64,000 nt of DNA from Thalassotalea mangrovi. GTDB taxonomy: Bacteria > Pseudomonadota > Gammaproteobacteria > Enterobacterales > Alteromonadaceae. Shown here one piece after another: positions 29,163 through 39,365 of the stretch (positions are counted from its first letter, which is position 1; each line of letters starts with the position of its first letter). The DNA lies in NCBI RefSeq assembly GCF_005116735.1, contig NZ_SWDB01000011.1:124001-188000 (forward strand), written 5' to 3'. The notes beneath the pieces were generated by a model. It worked only from the letters and a program-made list of their open reading frames with translations. It was not told the DNA's origin and searched no databases. The position numbers and the translations under genes were made by a program.

Positions 29163-31526
29163 TTACTGCAATACAACTTCACTATCGTTAACCGGAATCA
29201 CCGTAGCACCAGTCAGGAAGTAAGTGACTGCCTGAGTCTGCATTTCCTGAGTCGCACGGGCACTAAACTCTACGCTTGGAGAACCTTCTGTCGGTGCAGG
29301 CGTAAGCAATGAACCATGATGACCGTAAACAAACTTAACCGCACCAGAGATAGGCATGCCATCAACAGACATTGTAGTTTGGCTGATCACAGGCATTCCA
29401 ATGGTCTCGATTAGTGGTGACGAACCGGCAAGCGGATGGGTTGAAACCGTATTTGGAATCACTTGATCCGGCAGGTTGTCCATACCGTTACCAACGACTT
29501 CGATTAAGTGAATCGGTGACATATTCGCTTTTGCCATCGTCGCGTAGTTTAATGGGTCACCGGCATCAATAATTGATTGGGCAGCAAATGCAAACATAGA
29601 GAATGTTGAATTAACCGCGGATAATTGAGCTGGCGTTAATGCAGCAATAAAGTCAGGCCAGATACCTGCAAGTTGCACTGGGTCAGCTGCCGCCGCACCT
29701 AACGTTGCATCAGCAAAAGCTTTAAATTCCGGAGATGCACTGTACGCAAGGTTCGCTTTAACGATATTTTCAAAAGACGCGGACTCAAGCAGGAAGTTTG
29801 GAATACCACCACCTGGCGTCGACAATGTACTTGCCTTGACGTTAAACATGGCATTAAGCATTGCGTCTTGCTCAGCACTTCCGGTGTTGAATGACGTATT
29901 GGTCGTTGCCATAAAGTTCAGGCCAACGATACCGCCCAGCGACGCACCGATAAAGTGGGTTTGCGATGCATCGATATTAACGTTGGCAAAGTTAAGACCC
30001 AGGCGCAATGCCATCAAATCAGTGGTACTTTGGCGAAGGTTATCACGAGCGTTCAACAGGTTAGCGATATTCATATACGCAAACGGATTGGTTGATGCAT
30101 CGATTTCTTTATTACCGTCACCAGTTAAATCAACACCACGGCTAGCGTGCAATGGATGATCAATGGCAACGGTCGCGTAACCCGCGGCAGAAAGAATACC
30201 CGACAGAGCAAGCATCTGACCTTTATTACCAGTAACACCGTGTTGCAGGATAACTACCGGCCAGCCATTTGCAGGCTCAACCAGATCACCTTGCATACCT
30301 AGTACAGGACGTACCTGGTTAGCAACAACCGGATCAGGAATGGTCATTTGCACTTCAACCGTTTGCAATTCGGTTACTTTTGGAATCGGGTTGAATTTGG
30401 TGATATTACGCTCTTCGTCGATGCCGATATCACGTAAGCCAAATTGCATACAAGCGGCGTCGAACGTGCCTTCAATTGGTCCCTCAGGCAAGGTTGATGC
30501 GTCAATGGCAGCTAACATGGCACCAGAATCACACATTGCCGTCCAGGGCTTAGTGGTTGACTCAAGGCCAGTGCCTAGATAATAAGGCAAAGTAACGGAA
30601 CCTGAGTACAATTTGGCAGTAGAGAATAATGGACCCAATTGTGGATCAGCAGAAAATCCCAGGGCTTGAGCGGCCGTAATACCCGTCGCTTGTACTGCAA
30701 CGGCTGGGGTTGGGAACAACTGAGTAGCAGGGTTTAAAGAGGCGGCCAGTAATTGCTTAGTTACCATCAACGCATCTTCTACCGACTGGGTCGTGAAGGC
30801 TGCGGTGTAAATAATGTCTTCGCGCTGAATACCAAAGCTTTCAACCACATCTTCAAACGAGTTCGTTTGCGCTTGCAAAGCTAATTGTGAAGCGTCAGCC
30901 AGTGGCGTGGAGATATCGGTACGAATTAACTCATAGGTTGAAGAAGGTCCAATTGGCATACCATCGGTATCCAACAGGCGATTCGTCAATGCCAGTACAT
31001 AACTGGTTTTGGCTTTCAACGGCTTTAATGGCACGATGGCTAAATCATTGCCTGCTGCCTGAACAATATAGTCTTCACCAAGCACTAATTTAGTACGACC
31101 AGCACAAGCAACGCCGCGAGTCGCTTGTGGACATTCCGCGTCACCGCCTAATGCCACTTCATATAAGCTAACCGCATCGGTGCTGTAAATTGCTACAGGA
31201 TCCAGGCCTACACCTTCTGGAAACACAAATGACTGGATAAATGGCTGGTTTGTCGACCAACCGTCCAAAGCGTTTGCGGCAACCAATGGATCGGACAAGT
31301 CCTTTGGATCGTCAACCGGTAGGTTCAATGTGCCATCGGTAGTATCAGAAAACAGGATATTGTTGGGGAAAGAAAGTACCTCATTTAAAGGATCAAAGGC
31401 AACCGTGGACGTCGGTTTCACAGCCTCCCCAGAATTATCGTTGATAACGTCGTCAATGGATTCAGAATCACATCCACTTAGGCCCAAGGCGCTGGATACC
31501 GCCAGACAGAGTAAGAGCTTTTTCAT
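29163..31526 (-). CDS. Pla-1/cef-family extracellular lipase lipoprotein (VolA-like)
   Basis: A 787-residue lipoprotein with lipobox LSGC at about residue 19. It matches the VolA/Pla-1 type of surface-exposed phospholipase or lipase of marine gammaproteobacteria. An N-terminal Ig-like segment (FDPLNEVLSFPNNILFSD) leads to an alpha/beta-hydrolase domain with the oxyanion segment VVILQHGVTGNKGQ. The nucleophile is in GASLGG and a C-terminal histidine lies in VYGHHGSLLTP. The family releases fatty acids from exogenous phospholipid. The gene is alone with its own terminator, next to sohB. Confidence 0.88.
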   Translation of the reverse strand: MKKLLLCLAVSSALGLSGCDSESIDDVINDNSGEAVKPTSTVAFDPLNEVLSFPNNILFSDTTDGTLNLPVDDPKDLSDPLVAANALDGWSTNQPFIQSFVFPEGVGLDPVAIYSTDAVSLYEVALGGDAECPQATRGVACAGRTKLVLGEDYIVQAAGNDLAIVPLKPLKAKTSYVLALTNRLLDTDGMPIGPSSTYELIRTDISTPLADASQLALQAQTNSFEDVVESFGIQREDIIYTAAFTTQSVEDALMVTKQLLAASLNPATQLFPTPAVAVQATGITAAQALGFSADPQLGPLFSTAKLYSGSVTLPYYLGTGLESTTKPWTAMCDSGAMLAAIDASTLPEGPIEGTFDAACMQFGLRDIGIDEERNITKFNPIPKVTELQTVEVQMTIPDPVVANQVRPVLGMQGDLVEPANGWPVVILQHGVTGNKGQMLALSGILSAAGYATVAIDHPLHASRGVDLTGDGNKEIDASTNPFAYMNIANLLNARDNLRQSTTDLMALRLGLNFANVNIDASQTHFIGASLGGIVGLNFMATTNTSFNTGSAEQDAMLNAMFNVKASTLSTPGGGIPNFLLESASFENIVKANLAYSASPEFKAFADATLGAAAADPVQLAGIWPDFIAALTPAQLSAVNSTFSMFAFAAQSIIDAGDPLNYATMAKANMSPIHLIEVVGNGMDNLPDQVIPNTVSTHPLAGSSPLIETIGMPVISQTTMSVDGMPISGAVKFVYGHHGSLLTPAPTEGSPSVEFSARATQEMQTQAVTYFLTGATVIPVNDSEVVLQ

Positions 31527-31815
31527 GTATTCTCCCCAAAAGCCAGTAAAGTCTTTATTTCTCTTATTGTTTCAATACAACTTTACAGTTCATTGTTATT
31601 TTAATTGTGCCCATTGTGTCATTATTTTTTCAATGGGCATAACTAGTTAGACCAGTCAGATTTCCTAACTTAGCTTAAGATGACTATCTAATCTAGCGTT
31701 TTTTCCAGAAAATAAAGCAAAACCGGCTTTTCTTTTATAAATTATTAATAAATTCTCGAAAGCCAAACTTAGCCTAGGTAGAATACTCCTATCAGTTATC
31801 TTTATCTATATTCTT

Positions 31816-32559
31816 ATGTTTGATTATCAACCGAATGCCCAATGTTTAGCCAACAAGACCATTTTAGTAACCGGTGCCGGAGATGGCATAGGAAAGCAGG
31901 CAGCATTAAGCTACGCTCAACATGGTGCCACTGTGATTCTGTTAGGCCGAACCGTTGCTAAACTTGAGCGGGTGTACGATGAGATCGTCGCGGCCGGGTA
32001 TCCGGAGCCGGCAATCATCCCTTTGGATATGAAAGGCGCAACTCAGCAAAACTATCAGGATATGACCAATACCATAATTGATCAGTTTGGTAAGCTCGAT
32101 GGCGCCTTATTAAATGCTTCGATTTTGGGTGAATTAACACCATTTGCAAACATTGCCAGACAAATCTGGGACGATGTTATGCAGGTCAACCTCAATGCCC
32201 AGTTTTACCTGGCCCAGGCGTTGCTTCCTGCCCTGCAAAAAGCCGAAGCCAGCTCCCTGCTGTTTACTACGTCAGGAGTAGGCAACAAAGGCCGGGCATT
32301 CTGGGGCCCATATAGCATATCTAAATTTGCTACCGAGGGCATGATGCAGGTAATTGCCGACGAATATGAAGACAGCGGCTTGCGTTGCAACGCGATAAAT
32401 CCGGGGGCCACCGACACCAAAATGCGTCAGACAGCCTTCCCTGCCGAAGATAAAACCAAGATTGCCACTGCACAAGACATTATGCCGGCTTATCTTTATC
32501 TGATGAGTGATGATAGTCGAGAGGTAAATGGCCAGCGAATCAACGCGCAAGGCAATTAA
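31816..32559 (+). CDS. yciK: Short-chain dehydrogenase/reductase YciK
   Basis: A 247-residue SDR oxidoreductase resembling E. coli YciK along its length (QPNAQCLANKTILVTGAGDGIG, FATEGMMQVIADEY, DIMPAYLYLMSDDSRE). The NAD(P)-binding glycine motif TGAGDGIG is at about 20-27, and the catalytic Y-x3-K is YSISK. The Ser of the catalytic tetrad is in TTSGVGNKG. The physiological substrate of YciK is unknown. In E. coli yciK neighbours the topA-cysB region; here it is about 9 kb from topA. Confidence 0.9.
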   Translation: MFDYQPNAQCLANKTILVTGAGDGIGKQAALSYAQHGATVILLGRTVAKLERVYDEIVAAGYPEPAIIPLDMKGATQQNYQDMTNTIIDQFGKLDGALLNASILGELTPFANIARQIWDDVMQVNLNAQFYLAQALLPALQKAEASSLLFTTSGVGNKGRAFWGPYSISKFATEGMMQVIADEYEDSGLRCNAINPGATDTKMRQTAFPAEDKTKIATAQDIMPAYLYLMSDDSREVNGQRINAQGN

Positions 32560-32580
32560 ATAACGGTAATCTAAATCAAT

Positions 32581-32606
32581 AAAGGCGCTATTAAGCGCCT
32601 TTTTCA
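32581..32606. terminator. Terminator between yciK and prmC
   Basis: AAAGGCGCT and AGCGCCTTT form a perfect 9-bp stem with loop ATTA, followed by TTT. Placed between two convergent genes, it could serve both. Confidence 0.85.
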
Positions 32607-32613
32607 TTTACAT

Positions 32614-33504
32614 TTACAGGTATGTTGCTTTGGTCATTCGTGGCTGCCCGCCGTAATCCTTCACCGTTACAATATTGGTAAATCCAAATTCTGCATAAAT
32701 CGCCTGGATTTGAGTTTGCTGATCGTAACCGTGCTCCAGATATAAGATACCACCAGGTTTTAAATACGTCCGGCTGGTGGCAATAATATGACGAATGTCT
32801 TTAAAACCCTGCTCATCAGCAACCAAAGCTGAAGCTGGTTCAAAACGAACATCCCCTTGTGCCAGGTGTGGGTCATCGGCAGCTATATAGGGTGGGTTTG
32901 AGACAATCAGGTCAAACCCCTGTTCTTTACTCACATTGGCAAACCAGTCACTTTGGTGAATGTCTACCTGAGGCAGGTTTAACCGTTCGGCATTACACTT
33001 TGCCAGGGCAACGGCATCCGGATTAAAGTCTACCGCACTAACCTGCCACTGAGGTTTTTCATGAGCCAGTGCCAGGGCGATAGCACCGGTACCGGTGCCA
33101 AGATCCAGCATGCGTGTATCGCTCGTTTGCGGAAAATCATTGAGCACTTCTTCCACCAACACTTCGGTATCTGGGCGTGGAATTAGTGTGCAGGTTGCCA
33201 CTTTAAATGGTAGCGACCAAAACTCCTGCTCACCAAGAATAAATGCGATAGGCTCGCCATTAGCACGACGGTCAAGTAATTCGCTAAACTGCGTTAGTTG
33301 CGAGTCTGACAGAATTTGCTCTGGCCAGGTGACCAGGTAGCTGGGTTTCACATCTAAAATACGGGCAAGCAGCAGCTGGCAATCCAACTTAGTACTGTCA
33401 CTTACCTGATGTTCGGTTAGGTGCTGCTGAGCAACCACCAAAGTTTGAGCAATAGAAGCTGACGCAGGGGTTGCGTCAGCCAACTTATTGAGGAATGTAC
33501 TCAC
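32614..33504 (-). CDS. prmC: Release-factor glutamine methyltransferase
   Basis: Methylates the GGQ glutamine of release factors RF1 and RF2 using SAM. The 296 residues have the N-terminal five-helix domain that binds the factor, SAM motif I in MLDLGTGTGAIALAL and the catalytic NPPY motif in IVSNPPYIAADD. It lies 17 bp downstream of prfA, its own substrate's gene, as the third gene of the hemA-prfA-prmC operon conserved in gammaproteobacteria. Confidence 0.96.
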   Translation of the reverse strand: MSTFLNKLADATPASASIAQTLVVAQQHLTEHQVSDSTKLDCQLLLARILDVKPSYLVTWPEQILSDSQLTQFSELLDRRANGEPIAFILGEQEFWSLPFKVATCTLIPRPDTEVLVEEVLNDFPQTSDTRMLDLGTGTGAIALALAHEKPQWQVSAVDFNPDAVALAKCNAERLNLPQVDIHQSDWFANVSKEQGFDLIVSNPPYIAADDPHLAQGDVRFEPASALVADEQGFKDIRHIIATSRTYLKPGGILYLEHGYDQQTQIQAIYAEFGFTNIVTVKDYGGQPRMTKATYL

Positions 33505-33521
33505 AGGTGTAACAAACCTGC

Positions 33522-34610
33522 TTAGTTTTGTTCGGCAAGGGCGGCCAACAGATCGGCCTGGTTTTCCTGCATAATAGGTTCTAACACCAACTGCAGATTT
33601 CCTTCAATGACTTCATTGAGGCGATACAGGGTCAGGTTGATACGATGGTCAGTCATTCGTCCCTGAGGGTAGTTATAGGTGCGGATTCGTTCTGAGCGAT
33701 CGCCACTAGCCACCAGGTTACGACGTGAAGATTCTTCTTCACTGCGTCGTTTTTCATCTTCTGCCTGCTGTAATCGCGCCTGTAATACCGACATCGCCTG
33801 GGCACGGTTTTTGTGTTGCGAACGTTGATCCTGACATTCAACCACAATACCGGTCGGAATATGGGTGATACGAATCGCCGAGTCGGTTTTATTAACGTGC
33901 TGACCACCGGCACCCGATGCCCGGAATGTATCCACTTTCAGGTCTGCTTTATTAATTTCAATCGCCTGGGCTTCCGGAATCTCCGGCATCACCACAACGG
34001 TACAGGCTGAGGTATGCACCCTGCCCTGAGATTCGGTTTCCGGTACTCGTTGCACCCGATGGCCACCGCTTTCAAACTTCATTTGTCCGTAGACGCTGTC
34101 ACCATTGAGTTTTACAATGATTTCTTTGTAGCCACCGTGCTCGCCTTCACTCATGTTCAGTACTTCCGTACTCCAGCCTTGCTTCTCAGCATAGCGAGTG
34201 TACATACGATACAGGTCACCAGCAAAAATAGCGGCTTCATCACCACCTGCACCCGCTCGAATTTCGATAAAGCAGTTATTATCGTCATTCGGATCTTTTG
34301 GTAACAACAGAATTTGCAACTGATCAGTCAAATTTTCAATCGCTTCTTTAGCGGTCTTAAACTCTTCCTGCGCCATTTCCCGCATATCCGGATCGTCATC
34401 CTTGAGCATTTCCTGCGACATTTCCAGATTATCCTGAGCTTGCTTAAACTCATTGAAGACTTTCGTCACTTCTTCAAGTTGCGAAAACTCTTTCGATAAC
34501 GCACGGAATTTTTCCTGATCGGAGATTACTTCCGGATCTGATAATAACGCCTGAACCTCTTCAAAGCGTTCCACCAGGCCTTCCAGTTTTTGATAGACAG
34601 ATTGTTTCAT
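33522..34610 (-). CDS. prfA: Peptide chain release factor 1
   Basis: Recognises UAA and UAG stop codons and triggers peptide release. The 362 residues include the coiled N-terminal domain, a PxT-type anticodon-mimic loop within the [15 protein letters not shown] region, and the peptidyl-hydrolase motif GGQ in [17 protein letters not shown]. The segment after GGQ matches RF1/RF2 closely. It is the middle gene of hemA-prfA-prmC; gaps of 22 and 17 bp indicate a single transcript. Confidence 0.97.
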   Translation of the reverse strand: MKQSVYQKLEGLVERFEEVQALLSDPEVISDQEKFRALSKEFSQLEEVTKVFNEFKQAQDNLEMSQEMLKDDDPDMREMAQEEFKTAKEAIENLTDQLQILLLPKDPNDDNNCFIEIRAGAGGDEAAIFAGDLYRMYTRYAEKQGWSTEVLNMSEGEHGGYKEIIVKLNGDSVYGQMKFESGGHRVQRVPETESQGRVHTSACTVVVMPEIPEAQAIEINKADLKVDTFRASGAGGQHVNKTDSAIRITHIPTGIVVECQDQRSQHKNRAQAMSVLQARLQQAEDEKRRSEEESSRRNLVASGDRSERIRTYNYPQGRMTDHRINLTLYRLNEVIEGNLQLVLEPIMQENQADLLAALAEQN

Positions 34611-34632
34611 TTAATTTGAATTCACAATTTTG

Positions 34633-35907
34633 TTATTTACGCGTCTTTTTATCTAAGTCAAAGACATCATGGAGATAAATAATTTTATCAAGCTCACCGC
34701 CCTGAGCCGCATTTTGTAGTGCTCGTGTCGGTGCATGCATTAAATTATTAGTTAATTTCGTGGCCAGTTCCGCCATCACCTGTTCCGGGTCTTTATTATT
34801 GGCAAGTTGTTGTTTTGCCTTATCTAGCAGCTGATCCCGTTTTTCCAGACACTGTTGACGATAGGCAACCACCGCATCCTGAGTGTTCAAACCACGTACC
34901 CAGGCCATAAAATCATCGCTTTGACTGCCAACGATCACTTCCGCCTGTTCAGCCGCCTTGCGACGATTTTCAAGATTCTGGGCAACAATACCTTGCAAAT
35001 CATCGACGGTGTACAAGAATACATCTTCGAGTTCGCCAACCTGTTCTTCAATGTCCCGGGGAACGGCAATATCGACCATAAAAATCGGACGATGACGACG
35101 TCGTGACAGGGCTTTTTCGATCATCCCTTTACCGATAATGGGTAACGTTGAACCGGTAGAAGAAATCACAATATCGGCATCACCGATATGTTCCGGGATC
35201 TGGGCCAGGGTAATTACATCGGCACCGACACCTTTTGCCATATCAGCGGCACGTGACACGGTACGGTTAGCGACGGTAATTTTACCGACCTGATTGTCAT
35301 ACAGATGGCGGGCAACCAGTTCGATGGTTTCACCGGCACCGATCAACAGCACTTTGGTCTTTTGTAGCTGGCCAAATATATGCTTGGCAAGATTGACAGC
35401 GGCAAAGGCAACAGACACGGCACTGGCACCAATTTCGGTCTCCGTGCGCACCTGTTTGGCAACACCAAAGGTGCGCTGAAACAGACGCTCCATCACGACT
35501 TTCATTGACCCAGCGGCTTTGGCCTGGCTGTAGGCCTGCTTCATCTGCCCGAGGATTTGTGGTTCACCGAGAATCAGGGAGTCCAGGCCACACGCAACGC
35601 GCATCATATGATTAACTGCTTGCTGATCGTGATGCCAGTACAAGGTCGGCGAAATCGTGCTTGCCGGAACCTGGTGATATTGTTCCAGCCAACCGGTGAT
35701 TTGCTGTTTCACCTCGTTGACCGGCTGGTCCTGGACAAAATAAAGCTCGGTACGGTTGCAGGTCGACAATATTGCCGCTTCTTTACACGACAATTGCGCA
35801 ATCATTTCCTGCAGCGCCTGGGTCAGGTTATCTGGACTAAATGCTATTTTTTCACGAACAGACACTGGGGCTGTTTTGTGATTGATTCCAACGGCAAAAA
35901 TAGACAT
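34633..35907 (-). CDS. hemA: Glutamyl-tRNA reductase
   Basis: First committed step of C5-pathway tetrapyrrole synthesis: reduces glutamyl-tRNA(Glu) to glutamate-1-semialdehyde with NADPH. The 424 residues carry the catalytic cysteine C50 in STCNRTEL, the NADPH-binding GAGETIELVARH and the long spinal helix plus dimerisation domain. It is the first gene of hemA-prfA-prmC. The 275-bp palindromic element begins only about 53 bp upstream of the start codon, so it probably intrudes on or replaces part of the promoter region. Confidence 0.97.
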   Translation of the reverse strand: MSIFAVGINHKTAPVSVREKIAFSPDNLTQALQEMIAQLSCKEAAILSTCNRTELYFVQDQPVNEVKQQITGWLEQYHQVPASTISPTLYWHHDQQAVNHMMRVACGLDSLILGEPQILGQMKQAYSQAKAAGSMKVVMERLFQRTFGVAKQVRTETEIGASAVSVAFAAVNLAKHIFGQLQKTKVLLIGAGETIELVARHLYDNQVGKITVANRTVSRAADMAKGVGADVITLAQIPEHIGDADIVISSTGSTLPIIGKGMIEKALSRRRHRPIFMVDIAVPRDIEEQVGELEDVFLYTVDDLQGIVAQNLENRRKAAEQAEVIVGSQSDDFMAWVRGLNTQDAVVAYRQQCLEKRDQLLDKAKQQLANNKDPEQVMAELATKLTNNLMHAPTRALQNAAQGGELDKIIYLHDVFDLDKKTRK

Positions 35908-35960
35908 AGATAAGCAGCTTTGGTCCAGTTAATAAGAAAAGGTCATATCCGATTGTATTT

Positions 35961-36235
35961 ATACCAATCACATTAAGTTTGTGCACAACTCAGAGTTAGG
36001 TCAGAGGTTCAGTTACAACATAGATTTCATTGATATAGTCATTCTATATTAATGAAATATAGGGCCGTAAATGGGCCTCTGACAACCTCCCTCCGGGTGA
36101 GTTTTAAAGGCGTTTGGACTACGTTACTGATTTTGGCTAATTTTGAGAGCGGAATGACCATTCTCTGCAATCAAAGCCTTGTCTAAAAGCCTTTAAATTC
36201 TCACTGAGTGAGCAATAATTTACTGTGATTGGTAT
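35961..36235. mobile_element. 275-bp palindromic element, copy 1
   Basis: Starts ATACCAATCACA and ends TGTGATTGGTAT, a perfect 12-bp terminal inverted repeat. The interior has internal complementary segments such as TTTTAAAGGCG against GCCTTTAAA, and a central GATATAGTC/ATATTAATG AT-rich palindrome. No reading frame of interest. A second copy at 45918-46192 has exactly the same length and about 85-90% visual identity. It fills the divergent hemA/lolB intergenic region. Confidence 0.9.
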
Positions 36236-36366
36236 TACTCTATAACCCGTAGATCACATACAAGCAGATTTAATGTTGCTAATTTTACGAAATTAAACGG
36301 ATGATTGAAAGTACCATGATAAATGTGGTGCAATATGCGCCTTTATAATTCGATAGAAAAATATTT

Positions 36367-37029
36367 ATGAGTTTGACTGTTTTGGGTCGTTTACACACCC
36401 AGCCTGATTCACGCTTATCGCAATGGCGATTGCTAATTAAAGCCGCGCTACTGTCAACAACGCTGAGTGCGTGTGCCCTTTTCAGTCCGGCGCCGGAACC
36501 GCAAAGTGTGGCAGCGCAGCAATTACGTCAACAACAAATGCAGGAAATTGATGCCTGGCGGGTGAAAGGCAAAGTGGCATTTATCCGTGATGGTGAGCGC
36601 AGCAGCGCCAATATCTTCTGGCAACATGCGCCACAAGACGTCACTTTGAACCTTACCACCTTCATGGGCGTTAATGTATTAAACCTTGCTTCCACAAGCA
36701 ACGGTTACCAATTACAGGTCGATGGCAAAACCTACACGGGAACTGAGTTACAACCTTTACTGTCTGGTGTGGCAGGTGTCGAACTACCCGTTGATGACCT
36801 GACTTACTGGATCAAAGGCAGCAAAGCAAAATCCCAGGATGCTTTGTTCTTCAACGCAGAAACCGGATTACCGGCCCGAATCCAGGCACTTAGGGGCAAT
36901 CGTATGTGGCAAATCGATTACCAGGATTTCTCCCGCGTCGAAGCACACTATATGCCGGCAAAATTAACGCTTAAGCATGGCCAGTTAACGATTAAACTAG
37001 CCATTTCTGACTGGCAATTACAGCACTAA
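36367..37029 (+). CDS. lolB: Outer-membrane lipoprotein receptor LolB
   Basis: Receives lipoproteins from LolA and inserts them in the outer membrane. The 220 residues have a lipobox LSAC at about residues 32-35 after an unusually long N-region, then a LolB domain: IDAWRVKGKVAFIRDGERSS, the exposed loop FMGVNVLNL, YWIKG and the terminal strand region. A TATAAT at 36344-36349 lies just upstream and may be its -10, implying a very short leader. lolB-ispE-tRNA-prs order is typical for gammaproteobacteria. Confidence 0.93.
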   Translation: MSLTVLGRLHTQPDSRLSQWRLLIKAALLSTTLSACALFSPAPEPQSVAAQQLRQQQMQEIDAWRVKGKVAFIRDGERSSANIFWQHAPQDVTLNLTTFMGVNVLNLASTSNGYQLQVDGKTYTGTELQPLLSGVAGVELPVDDLTYWIKGSKAKSQDALFFNAETGLPARIQALRGNRMWQIDYQDFSRVEAHYMPAKLTLKHGQLTIKLAISDWQLQH

Positions 37030-37042
37030 GTCGCCAATAACA

Positions 37043-37966
37043 ATGAATACGACCGCTACAATGAACCACGAGACCTACCCTTCCCTGTCATTTTCGGCAC
37101 CGGCTAAGATCAATCGGTTTTTGCATATTACCAATCGCCGTGAAGATGGTTACCATGAACTGGAGACAGTATTTCAGTTTCTCGATATTGCCGATACCCT
37201 AACCTTTACTCGCCGCAACGATAACGCCATTACCCTAACTCCGGGGATTCCCGGGGTTGCGCTTGCAGACAACCTTATTTTCAAGGCAGCAAAACGATTA
37301 CAGGATTTCGCAGTTCAACAACAGCTAGTCGATACACCACCCGGGGTGAGTATCAATCTTGACAAGCAACTCCCCATGGGCGGTGGCCTTGGCGGTGGTT
37401 CGTCCAATGCGGCCACAACATTACTGGCGTTAAACCGTATCTGGAAACTGAATATTGATACTGAAACCCTGGCCAGACTCGGCCTGCAACTGGGCGCCGA
37501 TGTGCCGATCTTTGTTCATGGCCACAGTGCCTTTGCCGAAGGGGTGGGCGAAATTATTACACCGGTTGATATTGATTGCCCGGTGTTTCTGATCACCGTA
37601 CCCTCATGCCATATTTCCACGGCGAGTATTTTTCAACACCCGCAATTGCCGCGCACAACGGCGAGACTTACGACCGAACAAAGAGTCAATCTTGATTTAC
37701 AGCAGTTGCAAAATGACTGCGAAAAATTGGTAACAGAGCTGTATCCTGAGGTTGCCAAATTAATGGCTTGGTTGTTAGAATACGCCCCGTCTCGATTGAC
37801 CGGTACAGGTGGTTGTATTTTTTCCAGTTTTACCTCGGTTGACGATGCGCAACGCGTGCAATCGAAACTGCCCCCCAATATAAAATCTTTTATTGCCAAG
37901 GGGGTAAATTCGTCGCCGCTATTAGCGGAGCTAAAGCTAGCAGAGCTAAAGCAGCAGACGGAATAA
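37043..37966 (+). CDS. ispE: 4-diphosphocytidyl-2-C-methyl-D-erythritol kinase
   Basis: ATP-dependent kinase of the MEP isoprenoid pathway. The 307-residue GHMP kinase has APAKINRFLHITNRREDGYHE at the N-terminus and the phosphate-binding loop PMGGGLGGGSSNAA; a third motif, RLTGTGGCIFSSF, is near the C-terminus. The start may be the second Met (ATG at 37061); both lack a strong ribosome binding site. It follows lolB by 13 bp and ends 4 bp before tRNA-Gln, so the transcript probably runs into the tRNA. Confidence 0.95.
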   Translation: MNTTATMNHETYPSLSFSAPAKINRFLHITNRREDGYHELETVFQFLDIADTLTFTRRNDNAITLTPGIPGVALADNLIFKAAKRLQDFAVQQQLVDTPPGVSINLDKQLPMGGGLGGGSSNAATTLLALNRIWKLNIDTETLARLGLQLGADVPIFVHGHSAFAEGVGEIITPVDIDCPVFLITVPSCHISTASIFQHPQLPRTTARLTTEQRVNLDLQQLQNDCEKLVTELYPEVAKLMAWLLEYAPSRLTGTGGCIFSSFTSVDDAQRVQSKLPPNIKSFIAKGVNSSPLLAELKLAELKQQTE

Positions 37967-37970
37967 TAAT

Positions 37971-38045
37971 TGGGGTATAGCCAAGCGGTAAGGCAGCGGG
38001 TTTTGATCCCGTCATTCCAAGGTTCAAATCCTTGTACCCCAGCCA
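37971..38045 (+). tRNA. tRNA-Gln (TTG)
   Basis: A 75-nt cloverleaf with encoded CCA. The acceptor stem is TGGGGTA/TACCCCA, the D-arm GCCAAGCGGTAAGGC, and the anticodon loop TTTTGAT gives TTG. The T-arm AGGTTCAAATCCT is standard. It closely resembles E. coli glnU and sits between ispE and prs. Confidence 0.97.
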
Positions 38046-38182
38046 ATTTGCCCAGATATTTTTGTGGCAAAACCCCTGCCCGGGCGATTCCTTACAGGAG
38101 ATTGCGTTCGGTAGATGAGAGCATTAAAACTTGATTTTAATGTACTAACATTAATGATGTCTAAGTTTCTGAGGAACAGACA

Positions 38183-39130
38183 GTGCCTGACATGAAGATT
38201 TTTGCGGGTAATGCCACCCCTGAACTGGCTAAGAAAATTGCAGATCGTCTATACATCGGATTAGGCGATGCAAAAGTTGGCAGTTTCAGTGATGGTGAAA
38301 TCAGCGTTGAAATTACCGAAAACGTTCGTGGCGCGGACGTGTTTATTATCCAATCAACTTGTGCACCTACCAACAACAATTTAATGGAACTGATCGTAAT
38401 GGTTGATGCCTTACGACGTGCTTCCGCTGGTCGTATTACTGCGGTTATGCCTTACTTTGGCTATGCCCGCCAGGATCGCCGTGTACGTAGTGCCCGAGTG
38501 CCGATTACCGCAAAAGTGGTTGCCGACTTTCTTTCCAGTGTAGGTGTTGACCGTGTCCTCACCGTAGATTTGCACGCAGAACAAATCCAGGGCTTCTTCG
38601 ATGTACCGGTAGACAACGTGTTTGGTTCACCGATTCTTCTTGAAGATATGCTTAATAAAGACCTGGAAAACCCGGTTGTGGTGTCTCCGGATATCGGTGG
38701 TGTGGTTCGTGCCAGAGCCGTTGCCAAGCTACTTAACGATACCGATTTAGCCATTATCGACAAACGTCGTCCAAAGGCTAATGTCTCTCAGGTAATGCAT
38801 ATTATCGGTGACGTTGAAGGCCGTGACTGTATTATTGTTGACGATATGATTGATACCGGTGGCACCTTATGTAAAGCCGCAGCGGCGTTAAAAGAGCACG
38901 GTGCCCGTCGCGTATTTGCTTACGCAACCCACCCTATCCTGTCAGGCAATGCGGCCGATAATATCGCCAATTCAGCCATTGATGAGATGATCGTAACCGA
39001 CTCTATTCCGTTAAACCCGGAAATTAAAAAGCTGAAAAAAGTTCGCCAGCTAAGCCTTGCCGGCATGCTTTCTGAAGCGATTCGCCGAGTCAGCAACGAA
39101 GAATCTATCTCTGCAATGTTTAAAGCATAA
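38183..39130 (+). CDS. prs: Ribose-phosphate pyrophosphokinase
   Basis: Makes PRPP from ribose-5-phosphate and ATP for nucleotide, His and Trp synthesis. The 315 residues track E. coli Prs closely, with the flexible loop [18 protein letters not shown] and the PRPP-binding motif [17 protein letters not shown] at 38183 is the start: GAGGA lies 7 nt upstream and the protein then begins MPDMKIFAG, as in E. coli, which also uses GTG. I saw no PurR operator in the 137-bp gap from tRNA-Gln. A strong terminator follows. Confidence 0.97.
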   Translation: MPDMKIFAGNATPELAKKIADRLYIGLGDAKVGSFSDGEISVEITENVRGADVFIIQSTCAPTNNNLMELIVMVDALRRASAGRITAVMPYFGYARQDRRVRSARVPITAKVVADFLSSVGVDRVLTVDLHAEQIQGFFDVPVDNVFGSPILLEDMLNKDLENPVVVSPDIGGVVRARAVAKLLNDTDLAIIDKRRPKANVSQVMHIIGDVEGRDCIIVDDMIDTGGTLCKAAAALKEHGARRVFAYATHPILSGNAADNIANSAIDEMIVTDSIPLNPEIKKLKKVRQLSLAGMLSEAIRRVSNEESISAMFKA

Positions 39131-39178
39131 ATAAGAAAGTAATCATTACTTTTAAAGGCTTGTAAAATATTGCTAAGA

Positions 39179-39204
39179 AAAAGTGCACAAAGGTGCACTT
39201 TTTT
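39179..39204 (+). terminator. Terminator of prs
   Basis: AAAAGTGCAC and GTGCACTTTT form a perfect 10-bp stem with a 4-nt loop, followed by TT. A classic rho-independent terminator separating prs from rplY. Confidence 0.92.
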
Positions 39205-39215
39205 ATTTTTAAGGG

Positions 39216-39244
39216 TGTGAAAATACTTAACAAAGTGTTATTAT
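39216..39244 (+). promoter_or_regulatory. Candidate promoter of rplY
   Basis: A -10-like TATTAT (39239-39244) lies 17 bp after a weak -35-like TGTGAA (39216-39221). The start would give a leader of about 115 nt containing CTCTACGGAGGATTTAGAG and an AU-rich hairpin (ATTATTTTT/AAAAATAAT around 39311-39334). Confidence 0.4.
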
Positions 39245-39365
39245 GCCGCGCCTTTTTAGCGATGGGTTGATCCCCGCGTTAAAAAGAACCCTCTACGGAG
39301 GATTTAGAGATTATTTTTTGGTCGCGAAAAATAATTAAATTTTACTTTAGATTGAGTACATTACT

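Noticed and set aside
38046-38182. PurR operator upstream of prs
   Set aside because: No match to ACGCAAACGTTTGCGT was found, although E. coli prs is PurR-regulated.
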